This document shows, in pieces, positions 27,090-36,568 of a stretch of 64,000 nt of DNA. The position numbers and the translations under genes were made by a program. The notes under the pieces are model-generated. The model did not search any database, was not told where the DNA came from, and saw nothing but the letters and a program-made list of their open reading frames with translations. Source of the DNA: Limimaricola sp. GTDB lineage: Bacteria > Pseudomonadota > Alphaproteobacteria > Rhodobacterales > Rhodobacteraceae. Location of the stretch: contig NZ_WGLM01000002.1 of assembly GCF_016125575.1 (NCBI RefSeq), positions 806,001 to 870,000 of the forward strand, read 5' to 3'. Within the stretch, counting starts at the first letter, position 1. The number at the start of each line of letters is the position of its first letter.

Positions 27090-28421
27090 ATGCAGGTCAC
27101 CGAGACCCTCAACGACGGCCTCAAGCGGGCCTATGCGATTACCGTCACCGCCTCGGAGCTTGACGACAAGGTCAAGCAGAAGCTGGTCGAAGCCCAGCCC
27201 GAGATCGAGATGAAGGGTTTCCGCAAGGGCAAGGTGCCGATGGCACTGCTGAAGAAACAGTTCGGCCAGCGCCTGATGGGCGAGGCGATGCAGGAGGCCA
27301 TTGACAGTGCGGTCAACGAGCATCTGACCACTTCGGGTGATCGTCCGGCGGCGCAGCCGCAGATGAAGATGACCAACGAAGACTGGAAAGAAGGCGACGA
27401 CGTGCAGGTCGAGGTCAGCTACGAGACGCTGCCCGACGTGCCCGAGGTTGATTTCTCCGCCGTCAAGCTGGAGCGGATGGTGGTCAAGGCCGACGAGGCA
27501 GCGGTGACCGAGGCGCTGGAGCAATTGGCAACGAGCGCGCAGAGCTTTGCCGACCGTCCAGCCAACCAGAAAGCCAAGGATGGCGACCAGGTGGTGTTGG
27601 ATTTCGTCGGCAAGGTCGACGGCGAGGCCTTCGAAGGCGGCGCAGCGGAGGATTACCCGCTGGTTCTCGGCTCGAACTCGTTCATTCCGGGATTTGAGGA
27701 AGGTCTGGTCGGCGTGAAGGCCGGCGATGAAAAGGATGTCGAGGTTACCTTCCCGGAGAACTACCAGGCCCAGAACCTTGCCGGTAAGGCCGCGGTGTTC
27801 TCGTGCAAGATCAAGGCGGTCAAAAAGCCGGTTCCGGCCAAGATCGACGATGAACTGGCCAAGCAGTACGGTGCCGATGATCTGGCCGCGTTGAAGGCGC
27901 AGATCACCGAGCGGCTGGAAGCCGAATATTCCGGAGCCGCGCGCGCGGTCGCCAAGCGCACGCTTCTGGACACTCTGGACAAGCTGGTGTCGTTCGAACT
28001 GCCGTCGAGCCTTGTCGAGGCTGAAGCGGGTCAGATCGCCCACCAGCTGTGGCACGAGGAACATGCCGACGAGCATGGCCATGACCATCCGGAAATCGAG
28101 CCGACGCCCGAGCATGTTGCGCTGGCTGAACGCCGCGTGAAACTGGGCCTGCTGCTGGCCGATATCGGACAGAAGGCCGAGGTGAAGGTCACCGATGCCG
28201 AGATGACGCAGGCCGTGATGAACCAGGCTCGGCAGTATCCGGGGCAGGAGCGGCAGTTCTTCGAGTTCGTTCAGCAGAACGCCCAGTTCCGCCAACAGCT
28301 TCAAGCGCCGCTTTTCGAAGACAAGGTGGTGGACCACGTCTTCGGCCTTGCCAATGTGACCGAGAAAGAGGTTGGCAAGGAAGATCTGCAGAAGGCTGTC
28401 GAGTCGCTCGAAGAAGAGTGA
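27090..28421 (+). CDS. tig: Trigger factor
   Basis: Ribosome-associated chaperone and peptidyl-prolyl isomerase. It has 443 residues. The ribosome-docking signature [19 protein letters not shown] lies at about 40–58, the FKBP domain (about 155–245) shows [21 protein letters not shown], and the C-terminal chaperone arms follow. AAAAGGA lies upstream of the ATG. It sits 23 bp from the tRNA-Leu 3' end, so a shared transcript is likely. A strong terminator follows. Confidence 0.97.
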   Translation: MQVTETLNDGLKRAYAITVTASELDDKVKQKLVEAQPEIEMKGFRKGKVPMALLKKQFGQRLMGEAMQEAIDSAVNEHLTTSGDRPAAQPQMKMTNEDWKEGDDVQVEVSYETLPDVPEVDFSAVKLERMVVKADEAAVTEALEQLATSAQSFADRPANQKAKDGDQVVLDFVGKVDGEAFEGGAAEDYPLVLGSNSFIPGFEEGLVGVKAGDEKDVEVTFPENYQAQNLAGKAAVFSCKIKAVKKPVPAKIDDELAKQYGADDLAALKAQITERLEAEYSGAARAVAKRTLLDTLDKLVSFELPSSLVEAEAGQIAHQLWHEEHADEHGHDHPEIEPTPEHVALAERRVKLGLLLADIGQKAEVKVTDAEMTQAVMNQARQYPGQERQFFEFVQQNAQFRQQLQAPLFEDKVVDHVFGLANVTEKEVGKEDLQKAVESLEEE

Positions 28422-28450
28422 GTCACGTTCCTGTCTGATTCGCGACCCGA

Positions 28451-28482
28451 GGGGGCGTGGTATTGTGCCACGCCCCCTTTTT
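28451..28482 (+). terminator. Intrinsic terminator of tig
   Basis: GGGGGCGTGG (28451–28460), loop tattgtg, CCACGCCCCC (28468–28477) and five T. The stem is a perfect 10 bp. Confidence 0.92.
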
Positions 28483-28532
28483 CATGCGTTGCTGCCCTCT
28501 GCCCACCTATCCAAAAAGATTGAGAAACAAGT

Positions 28533-28560
28533 TTGTCATAAGCGCCTTTTTGCGTATCGT
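28533..28560 (+). promoter_or_regulatory. Promoter of the secreted-protein pair
   Basis: TTGTCA (28533–28538), 16-bp spacer, TATCGT (28555–28560). It lies 34 bp before the first secreted-protein start and after the tig terminator, so the pair needs its own promoter. Confidence 0.5.
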
Positions 28561-28594
28561 GACCTCGTGAATTGACAAACGGGGGGATTGACCC

Positions 28595-29068
28595 ATGCGA
28601 CAACTTTTTCTGGCACTTTTTGCGATGTTTGGCTTGGCAACCTCGGTTGCAGCCTGTCCTGACTATAATCAGTACGGCGACACGTATCAGGCGACCGGCT
28701 ATCAGCTTCGGACACCCCGTCTGTTCAATGTTACGGCTGGTGGTGACAGCTATATCTGGAATTGCCCCAACGTGCGCCCGCGGACCGACCGTGGCGCGGG
28801 CTATTTTCCGACACCCCCCGATTTCAGCTTCGACTTGTCGGGCATGGGTGGCTACCAGTTGGTTATCAGCGTTCGCAGCAACTGCGACGCGGCACTTCTG
28901 ATCAACACCGGGTCGGCCAACTGGTATTACGACGATGACGACAACGGCAATCAGGACCCCCGCATCGTGCTGACTCGCCCGTCCAACGGCTGGCTGGATG
29001 TCTGGATCGGCACCTATGACGGGAATTATTGCGACGCGCAGTTGCGGATGGAAACCTTCCCGCGCTGA
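28595..29068 (+). CDS. Secreted PPC-like protein A (tandem copy 1)
   Basis: 157 residues. The signal peptide MRQLFLALFAMFGLATSVAA is followed by CPDYN, so the mature protein probably starts at or near the Cys. It contains five cysteines after the leader, a beta-rich body and the acidic turn DDDDNGNQDPRIVLTRPSNG followed by DVWIGTYDG. This last part resembles the calcium-binding end of bacterial pre-peptidase C-terminal (PPC) domains. Likely periplasmic or secreted; function unknown. The ATG at 28595 follows GGGGGG. It is a clear paralogue of the next gene. Confidence 0.85.
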   Translation: MRQLFLALFAMFGLATSVAACPDYNQYGDTYQATGYQLRTPRLFNVTAGGDSYIWNCPNVRPRTDRGAGYFPTPPDFSFDLSGMGGYQLVISVRSNCDAALLINTGSANWYYDDDDNGNQDPRIVLTRPSNGWLDVWIGTYDGNYCDAQLRMETFPR

Positions 29069-29098
29069 CTGTGATGCCGCACGACTATACTTTAAGAG

Positions 29099-29122
29099 CC
29101 GGGCAGGGCGCTGCCCGGTTTT
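29099..29122 (+). terminator. Terminator-like hairpin between the tandem copies
   Basis: CCGGGCAG (29099–29106), loop ggcg, CTGCCCGG (29111–29118), then TTTT. It lies 30 bp after the stop of copy 1 and inside the in-frame 5' extension of copy 2. It probably attenuates copy 2 relative to copy 1. Confidence 0.7.
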
Positions 29123-29127
29123 GCCTT

Positions 29128-29607
29128 TTGTTCAGAGTGATTGCGGGTTTCGTGTTCGCCTTGGTTCTTGGCGCGGGCGCCGCTGCAGCGTGTCCCGATG
29201 ACAGGGTGTCGGGCCAGGTACTGGAAGTTGATGGCGAAACCCTTCTGACGCCACAAGAGTTTGACATCGTCGCGGGCGGCGACGCGGCACTGTCTGATTG
29301 CCCTGGAATGGGGATGCAAGGTGCGGCGGGCGTTGCGGGCCTCTTCCGAACCGCCCCTGATTTCACGCTCAATCTGGCGAAAATGAACGAATACAGCCTT
29401 GCCGTGAGTGTCAAAAGTCATTGTGACACGATGCTGCTGATCTCCGGACCAACGATGTCCCCCTATTTCGACGATGACGACAATGGCGACTTGAACCCTC
29501 GTATCGTGCTGACGCGGGTGCCTGACGGCTATGTCAATGTCTGGGTCGGCACGATCGACGGTGCCGCTTGCGACGCCAGACTGCGTTTGCAGACGTCACT
29601 TCGGTAG
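29128..29607 (+). CDS. Secreted PPC-like protein B (tandem copy 2)
   Basis: 159 residues from a TTG start. It is a paralogue of the preceding gene: signal peptide, CPDD at the mature end, the FDIVAGGDAAL/FNVTAGGDSYI block, and DDDDNGDLNPRIVLTRVPDG then NVWVGTIDG. The TTG at 29128 is chosen because it gives a 20-residue leader that aligns exactly with copy 1. Alternatives are an ATG at 29074, 5 bp after the copy 1 stop, which would translate through the terminator hairpin, and a GTG at 29137. None has a good ribosome binding site, so translation may depend on re-initiation after copy 1. Confidence 0.8.
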   Translation: MFRVIAGFVFALVLGAGAAAACPDDRVSGQVLEVDGETLLTPQEFDIVAGGDAALSDCPGMGMQGAAGVAGLFRTAPDFTLNLAKMNEYSLAVSVKSHCDTMLLISGPTMSPYFDDDDNGDLNPRIVLTRVPDGYVNVWVGTIDGAACDARLRLQTSLR

Positions 29608-29706
29608 CGCGCGGCGCAGGGGCACCAAGTTCGCGCGCCTGACGGGAGTGGGACGACGACGGACCTCTGGCCGACACAGTTCCGCGTTACTGTGGTCGGG
29701 CCTTCC

Positions 29707-29746
29707 ACAAAAAACAGGGCCGCCCCCCGGTGAGGGGAGGCGGCCC
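29707..29746 (-). terminator. Intrinsic terminator of the cpdB-like gene
   Basis: Stem GGGCCGCC (29717–29724) / GGCGGCCC (29739–29746), with additional inner C/G pairs and an A-run (29709–29714) that reads as U on the minus strand. It is 28 bp beyond the stop at 29775. Confidence 0.85.
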
Positions 29747-29774
29747 GCGACTTTCCTTGTTCGTGGGGGGGTGA

Positions 29775-31733
29775 TCAGAGCGTGATGCGGAAACGGGCGA
29801 AGCCGTTCTCGCCATCGCCCGCCGGGGCGATCTGCACGCCTTTCACGTCGCCCGCGTATTGCGCGCCCTTCGGTCCGCTGTCGAAGACCACGGTGGTGCC
29901 GGGCAGGGGGGCGAAAGTCCAGTTGCCATCGGCCTTTGGGTCGATCGACTTCTGTTCGACGATGTAGCGCACGATCACATCGCGGTTGGTATCGGGCGCG
30001 ACATAGATGATGGTCGAGCCGTCAGCGCCCGGGAAGTTGCCGCCGCCGCCAGCGCGGTAGTTGTTGGTGGCCACCACGAACTCTGCCGCCGGGTCGATCG
30101 GCTTGCCGTCATACATCAGGTCGACGATGCGGCTGGCGTCGGGATTGGCCAGCTTGCCGTCCTTGTCGAACTTCGAAGGCTGGCTGACGTCGATCTTGTA
30201 GGTGACGCCGTCGATGATATCGAAGTTGTAGCTGGGGAAATCGGGGTTCAGCAGCGGCTGGTCCGACCCGCCGGGGCTGACCTGGTTGAACATGCCGGCC
30301 GAGCGTTCCAGCCAGTCCTTGACCTGCGCGCCGGTGATCTTCACCGCGCGCACGGTGTTGGGATAGAGGTAGAGGTCGGCCACGTTCTTGATCGCGACGG
30401 GGCCGGCGGGGACATCGGTGTAGTAATCCGGGCCGCCGCGGCCGCCGGCCTTGAACGGGGCCGCGGCCGACAGCAGCGGCAGTCCGGCATATTTGGAGTT
30501 GGCGAGGATCTGCTTCATGTACCAGACCTGCGCGTCCGAGACGATCTGGACCGAGGGATCGTCGGCCACCAGCGCGAAGTAGCTGTAAAGCGGTGCCTTG
30601 GTTTCGCCCACGGGACGGCGGACATAGGCCAGCGTCGCCTCGTGATCGGCCTTGGCTGCCTCTTCCACGCGGGACACGTCCGAGACGAGCGCGGTGATCG
30701 AGCGGTCCTCGTTACGCTTGTAGATCGGGCGCGCCTCGACCATGTGATCGGCCACTTTCCAGCCGTCGGCGGTCTGTTCCAGCATCAGGTCCACAAGGCC
30801 CATGTGGCTGCCCCAGAAGCCGCCCATCACGGCGGGCTTGCCCATGATCGTGCCGGCATCGGCATCGACACCCTCGGCACCCTTGAAATCGGGGCCGGGG
30901 AAGACGAGGTGCTGGTGCCCGGTCAGAAGCGCGTCGATCCCTTCGACCGCGGCCAGCGGAACGGCGGCGTTTTCCAGCCCTTCGGTGAAACTGGCCTGCC
31001 CGATGCCGGTATGGGCCAGCGCGATGATGATGTCGGCGCCGGCCTCTTTCATCTGCGGGACCCACGCGCGGGCGGTCTCGACGATGTCGCGGGTCTGCAC
31101 CTTGCCGGTCAGGTTGGCGCTGTCCCAGACCATGATCTGCGGCGGCACGAAGCCGATCAGGCCGATCTTGACCTGGTGTTCGGCCCCGGCGCCATCGGTG
31201 ATGGTCTTGGTCACGATGGTGTAAGGTTTCAGCAGAGTCTTGTCGGCGGTGGGCGTCGCCCCCATTTCGGTGACGACGTTGGCACTGACGACGGGGAAGT
31301 TGGCACCGGCCAGCGCCTTCATCAGGAAGTCGAGGCCATAGTTGAACTCGTGGTTGCCGAGCGTCGACGCCTCGTAGCCCAGCGTGTTCATCGCAGCGAT
31401 GATCGGGTGGACGGTGCTGCCGTCGAGACCCTTTTCATAGGCCATGTAATCGCCCATCGGCGTGCCTTGCAGGAAGTCGCCGTTGTCGATCAGGAAGGTA
31501 TTGGTCGCCTCGGCGCGGATCGAATCGATCAGCGCGGCGGTGCGGGCCAGACCGACGGTGTCGGAGGCGCGGTCGGCGTAATAGTCCCAAGGGAAAACGT
31601 TGACGTGGATGTCGGTGGTTTCGAGGATGCGCAGATGCGCCTGGTTCGCGGCAGCGCGGGCCGAGAACGGGTGCAGCGCGATGAAGCCAGCAGTCGAGGC
31701 GATGAAACCGCGGCGGGTCAGTCGGAAGTTCAT
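29775..31733 (-). CDS. cpdB: 2',3'-cyclic-nucleotide 2'-phosphodiesterase/3'-nucleotidase, Tat-exported
   Basis: Periplasmic enzyme of 652 residues that salvages cyclic nucleotides and 3'-nucleotides. The N-terminus [20 protein letters not shown] is a twin-arginine signal, so it is exported folded. The metallophosphatase domain shows [44 protein letters not shown] and [10 protein letters not shown]. The C-terminal 5'-nucleotidase domain carries [13 protein letters not shown]. The start at 31733 follows AGGGGA; a longer frame upstream lacks a site and overlaps the rplI terminator. Single-gene unit. Confidence 0.92.
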   Translation of the reverse strand: MNFRLTRRGFIASTAGFIALHPFSARAAANQAHLRILETTDIHVNVFPWDYYADRASDTVGLARTAALIDSIRAEATNTFLIDNGDFLQGTPMGDYMAYEKGLDGSTVHPIIAAMNTLGYEASTLGNHEFNYGLDFLMKALAGANFPVVSANVVTEMGATPTADKTLLKPYTIVTKTITDGAGAEHQVKIGLIGFVPPQIMVWDSANLTGKVQTRDIVETARAWVPQMKEAGADIIIALAHTGIGQASFTEGLENAAVPLAAVEGIDALLTGHQHLVFPGPDFKGAEGVDADAGTIMGKPAVMGGFWGSHMGLVDLMLEQTADGWKVADHMVEARPIYKRNEDRSITALVSDVSRVEEAAKADHEATLAYVRRPVGETKAPLYSYFALVADDPSVQIVSDAQVWYMKQILANSKYAGLPLLSAAAPFKAGGRGGPDYYTDVPAGPVAIKNVADLYLYPNTVRAVKITGAQVKDWLERSAGMFNQVSPGGSDQPLLNPDFPSYNFDIIDGVTYKIDVSQPSKFDKDGKLANPDASRIVDLMYDGKPIDPAAEFVVATNNYRAGGGGNFPGADGSTIIYVAPDTNRDVIVRYIVEQKSIDPKADGNWTFAPLPGTTVVFDSGPKGAQYAGDVKGVQIAPAGDGENGFARFRITL

Positions 31734-31835
31734 GGGTCGTCCCCTGGTATGAGTGGATGGGAGCAGCTTATGCCCGAATTGTAACGGGCATTCAGACATT
31801 CTGAACAGCAGGGACGTTGGGCGGCTTTTCGCCAC

Positions 31836-31863
31836 AAAAAAGGGCCGTCCCGAAGGACGGCCC
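31836..31863 (-). terminator. Intrinsic terminator of rpsF-rpsR-rplI
   Basis: GGGCCGTCC (31842–31850), loop CGAA, GGACGGCCC (31855–31863), with AAAAAA at 31836–31841 giving a U-tract on the minus strand. Strong, 25 bp past the rplI stop. Confidence 0.92.
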
Positions 31864-31887
31864 CTAATCTTGGTGCAGAAGCCGACC

Positions 31888-32463
31888 TTAGAGGTCTTCG
31901 TCGCCCTGAGCGCTTCCGATCTCGTCAAAGAGCTCGGCAATCTCGAATTCGGCGGCGGCTTCGGCTTCGGCGGCGAGGTCTTGGATCGACTTGCCGGAAG
32001 CCTGAATCTCGGCCTCTTCGGTCGAGCGGGCCACGTTGAGCCGGATAGTTACTGTCACCTCGGGGTGAAGAACCACGTCGACATCGTGCAGGCCGAGTTC
32101 CTTGATCGGGGCGTTCAGCACGACCTGACGCTTGTCGACCGAAAAGCCGCCTTCGGTCGCGGCATCGGCCACGTCACGCGTAGTGACGGAGCCGTAAAGC
32201 GCACCACCGTCCGACGCAGAGCGGATGATGACGAAGCTTTGCCCGTCCAGCGTGGTGGCCAGCGATTCGGCCTCGCGGCGGGTTTCGAGGTTGCGCGCTT
32301 CGAGTTGGGCCTTCTCGGCCTCGAAGCGGGCGATGTTGGCCTGGTTGACACGCAGCGCTTTGCCCTGCGGCAGCAGGTAATTTCGAGCGTAGCCGTCCTT
32401 GACCTTCACGACTTCGCCCATCTGGCCAAGCTTGGCCACGCGTTCCAGAAGAATGACGTCCAT
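31888..32463 (-). CDS. rplI: Ribosomal protein bL9
   Basis: Large-subunit protein. It begins [19 protein letters not shown] and continues into [18 protein letters not shown], the bL9 signature, then a long connecting helix and the C-terminal domain. It has 191 residues against about 150 in many bacteria; the extra length is an acidic Ala/Glu tail (about 165–191) ending GDEDL. It is the last gene of the rpsF-rpsR-rplI operon. Confidence 0.97.
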   Translation of the reverse strand: MDVILLERVAKLGQMGEVVKVKDGYARNYLLPQGKALRVNQANIARFEAEKAQLEARNLETRREAESLATTLDGQSFVIIRSASDGGALYGSVTTRDVADAATEGGFSVDKRQVVLNAPIKELGLHDVDVVLHPEVTVTIRLNVARSTEEAEIQASGKSIQDLAAEAEAAAEFEIAELFDEIGSAQGDEDL

Positions 32464-32476
32464 TGCGGTGTCTCCC

Positions 32477-32704
32477 TTACTTGACGGCGTAGGGCAGCAG
32501 CGCAAGGAACCGCGCGCGCTTGATCGCCTGGGCGAGCTTGCGCTGGTTCTTGGCGCCGACGGCGGTGATGCGGGCCGGCACGATCTTGCCACGCTCGGAG
32601 ATGTAGCGCTGCAGGGTGCGGGTGTCTTTGTAGTCGATCGCCGGGGCGTTATCGCCCTCAAACGGATCGGACTTGCGGCGACGGAAAAACGGTTTGGTTG
32701 CCAT
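32477..32704 (-). CDS. rpsR: Ribosomal protein bS18
   Basis: Small-subunit protein of 75 residues. It opens [17 protein letters not shown] and contains [30 protein letters not shown] in sections, then [10 protein letters not shown], all typical of bS18. It lies between rpsF and rplI with short gaps (23 and 13 bp). Confidence 0.97.
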   Translation of the reverse strand: MATKPFFRRRKSDPFEGDNAPAIDYKDTRTLQRYISERGKIVPARITAVGAKNQRKLAQAIKRARFLALLPYAVK

Positions 32705-32727
32705 CTGTGATGTCCTTTCTGATCGTC

Positions 32728-33123
32728 TTAGCGGCGGTCGGGCCGGGGGCCGCGATCTTCGCGGGGGCCACGGTCGGAACGGTCGCCGCGGTCACGCTCG
32801 TCGCGCTTCTGCATCTGGACCGAGGGGCCCTCTTCATGTGCGTCGACCTTGATGGTCAGGACGCGCATGACGTCGTCATGCAGGCGCATCAGGCGCTCCA
32901 TCTCCTGCACGGCCGGCGCGGGCGCGTCGGTGCGCAGGTAGGCGTAGTGCCCCTTGCGGTTCTTGTTGATCTTGTAGGCCATCGTCTTGACGCCCCAGTA
33001 TTCATTCTCCAGCACCTTGCCGCCATTGTCGGCGAGCACGGTCGAGAAATGTTCGATGAGGCTTTCGGCTTGCGCGTTGGACAAGTCCTGACGCGCAATG
33101 AAGACATGCTCGTAAAGCGGCAT
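32728..33123 (-). CDS. rpsF: Ribosomal protein bS6
   Basis: Small-subunit protein pairing with bS18. It has 131 residues with [20 protein letters not shown] and [20 protein letters not shown], and a low-complexity Arg/Asp/Gly tail from about residue 105 ([19 protein letters not shown]) that replaces the glutamate-rich tail of enteric S6. First gene of its operon; GGAG precedes the ATG. Confidence 0.97.
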   Translation of the reverse strand: MPLYEHVFIARQDLSNAQAESLIEHFSTVLADNGGKVLENEYWGVKTMAYKINKNRKGHYAYLRTDAPAPAVQEMERLMRLHDDVMRVLTIKVDAHEEGPSVQMQKRDERDRGDRSDRGPREDRGPRPDRR

Positions 33124-33231
33124 GTGGGCTCCAGTTTTCTGCGGCGCATTTCATAGGGCGGGGCGGCTGTCCTTCCGCACCCCACCCACGAGAGTCTGCG
33201 CGGTTCATATCTGATCGCGGAAGGATGCGGC

Positions 33232-33259
33232 CTTATACAGGTGCGCCGTGGCAAGGCAA
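33232..33259 (-). promoter_or_regulatory. rpsF operon promoter
   Basis: On the minus strand TTGCCT (33254–33259), 16-bp spacer, TATAAG (33232–33237). It predicts a leader of roughly 100 bases before rpsF, long enough for ribosomal-protein feedback control, though no fold was assigned. Confidence 0.5.
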
Positions 33260-33407
33260 GCTGAAAGCGGCGCGGATTACACGTCTAAGGGATGATTTAA
33301 CCCTGAAAAATTACCACTTCCGACCCATACGCGGCGCTTTTTCGCCTCTTTTGAATAAGAATGTCGAAAGTGAACAGGACGGCACGATAACAACCTGACG
33401 GTGTGAC

Positions 33408-34181
33408 ATGGCCTTTCATTATGACGAACAGACCGAATTCTGGCCCAACAGCGATGTCGTTGGCCCGATGCGAAATGCGTCCTTCCAGTTGGACGAGATG
33501 CCCACAGGCTATGTGGTGCGCTCGCTTGTGCCGATCACGCTGCACCAGCGTCTGGCGCAGGGCGGGGCATGGGGCATGGGTACCGGTTGGTTGATTGCGG
33601 CCTTGGGTCTTTGCCTTTTGCCGCAGGCCGATCTTGCCCGTGCAGAGTGGCTTGCCAATGTCGCGGGCGTCGCTGTGTTGGCGGTGCTGGCCGTGGTTTT
33701 CCTGTTTATCGCCGGCGCGGGGTTCGAATCGGAATACCGCGTGGACCTGCGGGCGCGCGAGATCCGCAAGGTGGTATGCAGCAGTTTTGGACGTGGCAGG
33801 GTGGTCAGCCGCTATGCGTTCGACGAGATCGGCGGCGTCTTTCTGGACCGCAAGCACAGCGGCAGCGACGAGACGCGCCTTGTTTTCCGGCACCGCAACA
33901 CGGCCACCGTCATTCCGCTGGTGAGCGGCCGGCCCGAGGCATTGTTGCCGTTGATGACGCGACTGGGCCGGGACGTGATCCTGCGGACGGCGGAGGTTGG
34001 ACCAGAGCAGAGTACGGCGCCGACCGTTGCGAGTGATCCGGCGCCAGCCGCCGTTCCGACCGCCGAACAAGCCCCTGCTGTCGCGCCGCGCGCCGTGGCT
34101 TATGCAGCTCGGCCCGGTCGTCCCGCTCGGCCCGTTCGCCCGGCCGCACCCGTTGCAGAGCGTTCGCGGGCCAGAGTCTGA
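33408..34181 (+). CDS. Two-helix membrane protein of unknown function
   Basis: 257 residues, not recognised. After a soluble N-terminus it has two closely spaced transmembrane helices (about 57–72 and 85–105: WLIAALGLCLLPQ and VAVLAVLAVVFLFIAGAGF). A cytoplasmic domain follows with YRVDLRAREIRKVVCSSFGRG and YAFDEIGGVFLDRK, whose pattern resembles small PH-like membrane-associated folds. The tail is Ala/Pro/Arg-rich low complexity (205–257). It lies between the divergent rpsF operon and fabD. Confidence 0.75.
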   Translation: MAFHYDEQTEFWPNSDVVGPMRNASFQLDEMPTGYVVRSLVPITLHQRLAQGGAWGMGTGWLIAALGLCLLPQADLARAEWLANVAGVAVLAVLAVVFLFIAGAGFESEYRVDLRAREIRKVVCSSFGRGRVVSRYAFDEIGGVFLDRKHSGSDETRLVFRHRNTATVIPLVSGRPEALLPLMTRLGRDVILRTAEVGPEQSTAPTVASDPAPAAVPTAEQAPAVAPRAVAYAARPGRPARPVRPAAPVAERSRARV

Positions 34182-34197
34182 GCCACCCCTGCATTTC

Positions 34198-34226
34198 TTG
34201 TGATTTGCCGGACGACCAGCTAGACC
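34198..34226 (+). promoter_or_regulatory. Possible fabD-fabG promoter
   Basis: TTGTGA (34198–34203), 17-bp spacer, TAGACC (34221–34226), about 28 bp before the fabD start. Moderate match. Confidence 0.38.
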
Positions 34227-34254
34227 TCTGCGAAACACGACGCAGGGGGACATC

Positions 34255-35190
34255 ATGCGGGCATTCGTTTTTCCCGGGCAGGGTGCCCAGGCCATTGGGA
34301 TGGGTAAGGCGCTGGCCGATGCCTATCCGGCGGCGCGCGAGGTGTTCGAGGCTGTCGATGCAGCGCTGGGCGAGAAGCTGTCGGCGCTGATCTGGGACGG
34401 TGATGCCGAGACGCTGACGCTGACCCGCAATGCCCAGCCGGCCCTGATGGCGACGTCGCTGGCCGCGTGGAAAGCACTGGAATCCGAGGGTGTCAGCATG
34501 GCGGCGGCTTCGTTTGTCGCGGGGCATTCGCTGGGCGAATATTCGGCGCTGGCGGCCGCGGGCGCGCTTCAGATCGCCGATGCGGCGCGGCTGTTGCGGC
34601 TGCGCGGCAGCGCGATGCAGGATGCTGTGCCGGTAGGCGTGGGCGCGATGGCGGCACTTCTGGGGCTTGATTTTGCGACCGCCTCCGAAGTGGCGGCCGA
34701 AGCGGCGCAAGGCGAGGTCTGCCAGGCGGCAAACGACAATGATCCGGCGCAAGTCGTCGTCTCGGGACATCGCGCGGCGGTGGAGCGAGCTGTCGAGATT
34801 GCCAAGGCAAGAGGCGCCCGGCGCGCGCTGCTGTTGCCGGTCAGCGCGCCGTTCCATTGCGCGCTGATGGAGCCTGCGGCGCAGGTGATGGACGAGGCGT
34901 TGGCCGAGGTGGCCATTGCCCCGCCGGCCGTGCCGCTGGTGGCCAACGTGCTGGCCGGTCCGGTCAGCGATCCGGCCGAAATCAGGCAGCTGTTGGTGGC
35001 GCAGGTTACGGGCTCGGTCCGGTGGCGTGAAAGCGTGGCGTGGATGGCCGGTGCGGGTGTCACCGAAGCTTGGGAGATTGGCGCGGGCAAGGCCTTGTCC
35101 GGGATGATCCGACGGATCGCGCCCGATATCGCCACGCGGGCCGTCGGCACGCCGGAGGATGTTGCGGCGGCAGCTGCAAGCTTGGCATGA
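34255..35190 (+). CDS. fabD: Malonyl-CoA:ACP transacylase
   Basis: Loads malonate onto acyl carrier protein for fatty acid synthesis. It has 311 residues with the N-terminal FVFPGQGAQAIGMGK, the active-site serine in GHSLGEYSAL (about residue 91) and the catalytic histidine region VSAPFHCALM. GCAGGGGGA precedes the ATG. fabG starts 20 bp after its stop. Confidence 0.97.
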   Translation: MRAFVFPGQGAQAIGMGKALADAYPAAREVFEAVDAALGEKLSALIWDGDAETLTLTRNAQPALMATSLAAWKALESEGVSMAAASFVAGHSLGEYSALAAAGALQIADAARLLRLRGSAMQDAVPVGVGAMAALLGLDFATASEVAAEAAQGEVCQAANDNDPAQVVVSGHRAAVERAVEIAKARGARRALLLPVSAPFHCALMEPAAQVMDEALAEVAIAPPAVPLVANVLAGPVSDPAEIRQLLVAQVTGSVRWRESVAWMAGAGVTEAWEIGAGKALSGMIRRIAPDIATRAVGTPEDVAAAAASLA

Positions 35191-35210
35191 ACAACGAAGA
35201 GGGACGGCGG

Positions 35211-35948
35211 ATGTTCGATCTGACGGGAAAGACGGCGCTGGTCACCGGCGCATCGGGTGGCATCGGCGCGGCCATCGCGCGGGCGCTGCATGGCGCGGGG
35301 GCTGTCGTGGCCTTGTCTGGCACGCGCGAGGCGCCGCTGCAGGCGCTGGCCGCCGAGCTGGGCGAGCGGGCGCATGTGCTGCCCTGCAATCTGTCTGATC
35401 CGGACGCGGTGAATGCCCTGCCCAAGCAGGCTGCCGAGGCGATGGGATCGGTCGATATTCTTGTCAACAATGCCGGGATCACCCGCGACAATCTTTTCAT
35501 GCGGATGTCGGACGAGGATTGGGCAAGTGTTCTTGACGTCAACCTCACGGCCACGATGCGCCTGTGCAAGGGCGTGGTGCGGGGCATGATGAAGGCGCGC
35601 TGGGGCCGGATTGTGAATATCTCGTCTGTCGTGGGCGCGACGGGCAATCCCGGGCAGGCCAACTATGCCGCTTCGAAGGCCGGGATGGTGGGGATGTCCA
35701 AGTCGATTGCCTATGAGGTCGCGAGCCGGGGTATTACCGTCAACTGCGTCGCGCCGGGCTTTATCACCACGGCGATGACGGACAAGCTGAACGACGACCA
35801 GAAAGCCGGTATCCTGACGCAAGTGCCCGCCGGGCGGATGGGCGCGCCGGAAGAGATTGCTGCGGCGGTCCTCTACCTGGCCAGCCCCGAGGCAGCCTAC
35901 GTGACTGGCACCGTGCTGCACGTCAATGGCGGAATGGCGATGCTTTAG
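35211..35948 (+). CDS. fabG: 3-oxoacyl-ACP reductase
   Basis: NADPH-dependent reductase of the elongation cycle. It has 245 residues with the Rossmann motif TGASGGIGAAIA, NNAG at LVNNAGITRDN, the Ser-Tyr-Lys triad in NISSVVGATGNPGQ and NYAASKAGMVG, and the C-terminal GTVLHVNGGMAML. The start at 35211 follows GAGGGACGG; an in-frame ATG at 35187 overlaps the fabD stop and is a possible coupled start. Confidence 0.97.
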   Translation: MFDLTGKTALVTGASGGIGAAIARALHGAGAVVALSGTREAPLQALAAELGERAHVLPCNLSDPDAVNALPKQAAEAMGSVDILVNNAGITRDNLFMRMSDEDWASVLDVNLTATMRLCKGVVRGMMKARWGRIVNISSVVGATGNPGQANYAASKAGMVGMSKSIAYEVASRGITVNCVAPGFITTAMTDKLNDDQKAGILTQVPAGRMGAPEEIAAAVLYLASPEAAYVTGTVLHVNGGMAML

Positions 35949-36334
35949 GCCGTGGTTGGGAGCCGGCGTCATCGAGGGGAAGTCGTGCTGATAACTGATT
36001 TCATTACAAAGGGTTGTGCGGTGAACGTGGTGGTGAAGAGACAGCATGACCAGCCGCGGCGGGCAGGACTTTGTACGCCGCGCGGCGCGACGGTCGGTGG
36101 GTCCGTGCGGCGCTGTTCGGGCGTGGCCCGGGCCATCTTCGTTGCCGCCGATCGTGCTGCCGCGCGGCAATCTGAAAGCGTTTGCCTTGCGGGGAATCTC
36201 TGCTATAGGCCTCGCAGATTTTCCGGCCGGTGCGACGACGCGCAGGTCGACTTTGCCCCCCGAGGGCGCGTGAGCCGCCCCGCGGGGCAAGCCAAGAAAA
36301 CGGGCGCAGGCCCAGAAAGACGTGAGGAATTGAC
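35949..36334 (+). promoter_or_regulatory. fabG–acpP intergenic region with acpP promoter
   Basis: This 386-bp gap holds no supported gene. A promoter-like TTGCCT (36182–36187), 16-bp spacer, TATAGG (36204–36209) closely resembles the rpsF promoter. It predicts an untranslated leader of roughly 120 bases for acpP. The leader carries GC-rich inverted repeats (around 36257–36290), which may affect mRNA stability. No terminator for fabG was identified in the first part. Confidence 0.45.
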
Positions 36335-36568
36335 ATGAGCGACGTCGCAGACCGCGTGCGCAAGATCGTTGTGGAGCACCTGGGTGTCGAAGAAGACAAG
36401 GTGACCGAAAACGCCTCTTTCATTGACGACCTGGGAGCGGACAGCCTGGACACCGTGGAACTGGTGATGGCGTTCGAGGAAGAGTTCGGGATCGAGATCC
36501 CCGATGACGCGGCCGAAACGATCCAGACCTTCGGCGACGCGGTCAAGTTCATCAGCGAGGCGCAATAA
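36335..36568 (+). CDS. acpP: Acyl carrier protein
   Basis: Carries acyl intermediates on a phosphopantetheine arm; also a likely acyl donor partner for the LuxI-type synthase at 14395. It has 77 residues, is highly acidic, and has the attachment serine in [24 protein letters not shown] precedes the ATG. Its last 17 bases overlap the end of the convergent PilZ gene. Confidence 0.98.
   Translation: MSDVADRVRKIVVEHLGVEEDKVTENASFIDDLGADSLDTVELVMAFEEEFGIEIPDDAAETIQTFGDAVKFISEAQ

Noticed and set aside
29859-31784. A 641-codon plus-strand frame opposite the cpdB-like gene
   Set aside because: Mirror of a well-supported Tat-exported enzyme; His/Val/Gly-rich with no recognisable domain.
36203-36334. 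Riboswitch in the acpP leader
   Set aside because: Inverted repeats are present but match no riboswitch layout I know; recorded only as an untranslated leader.
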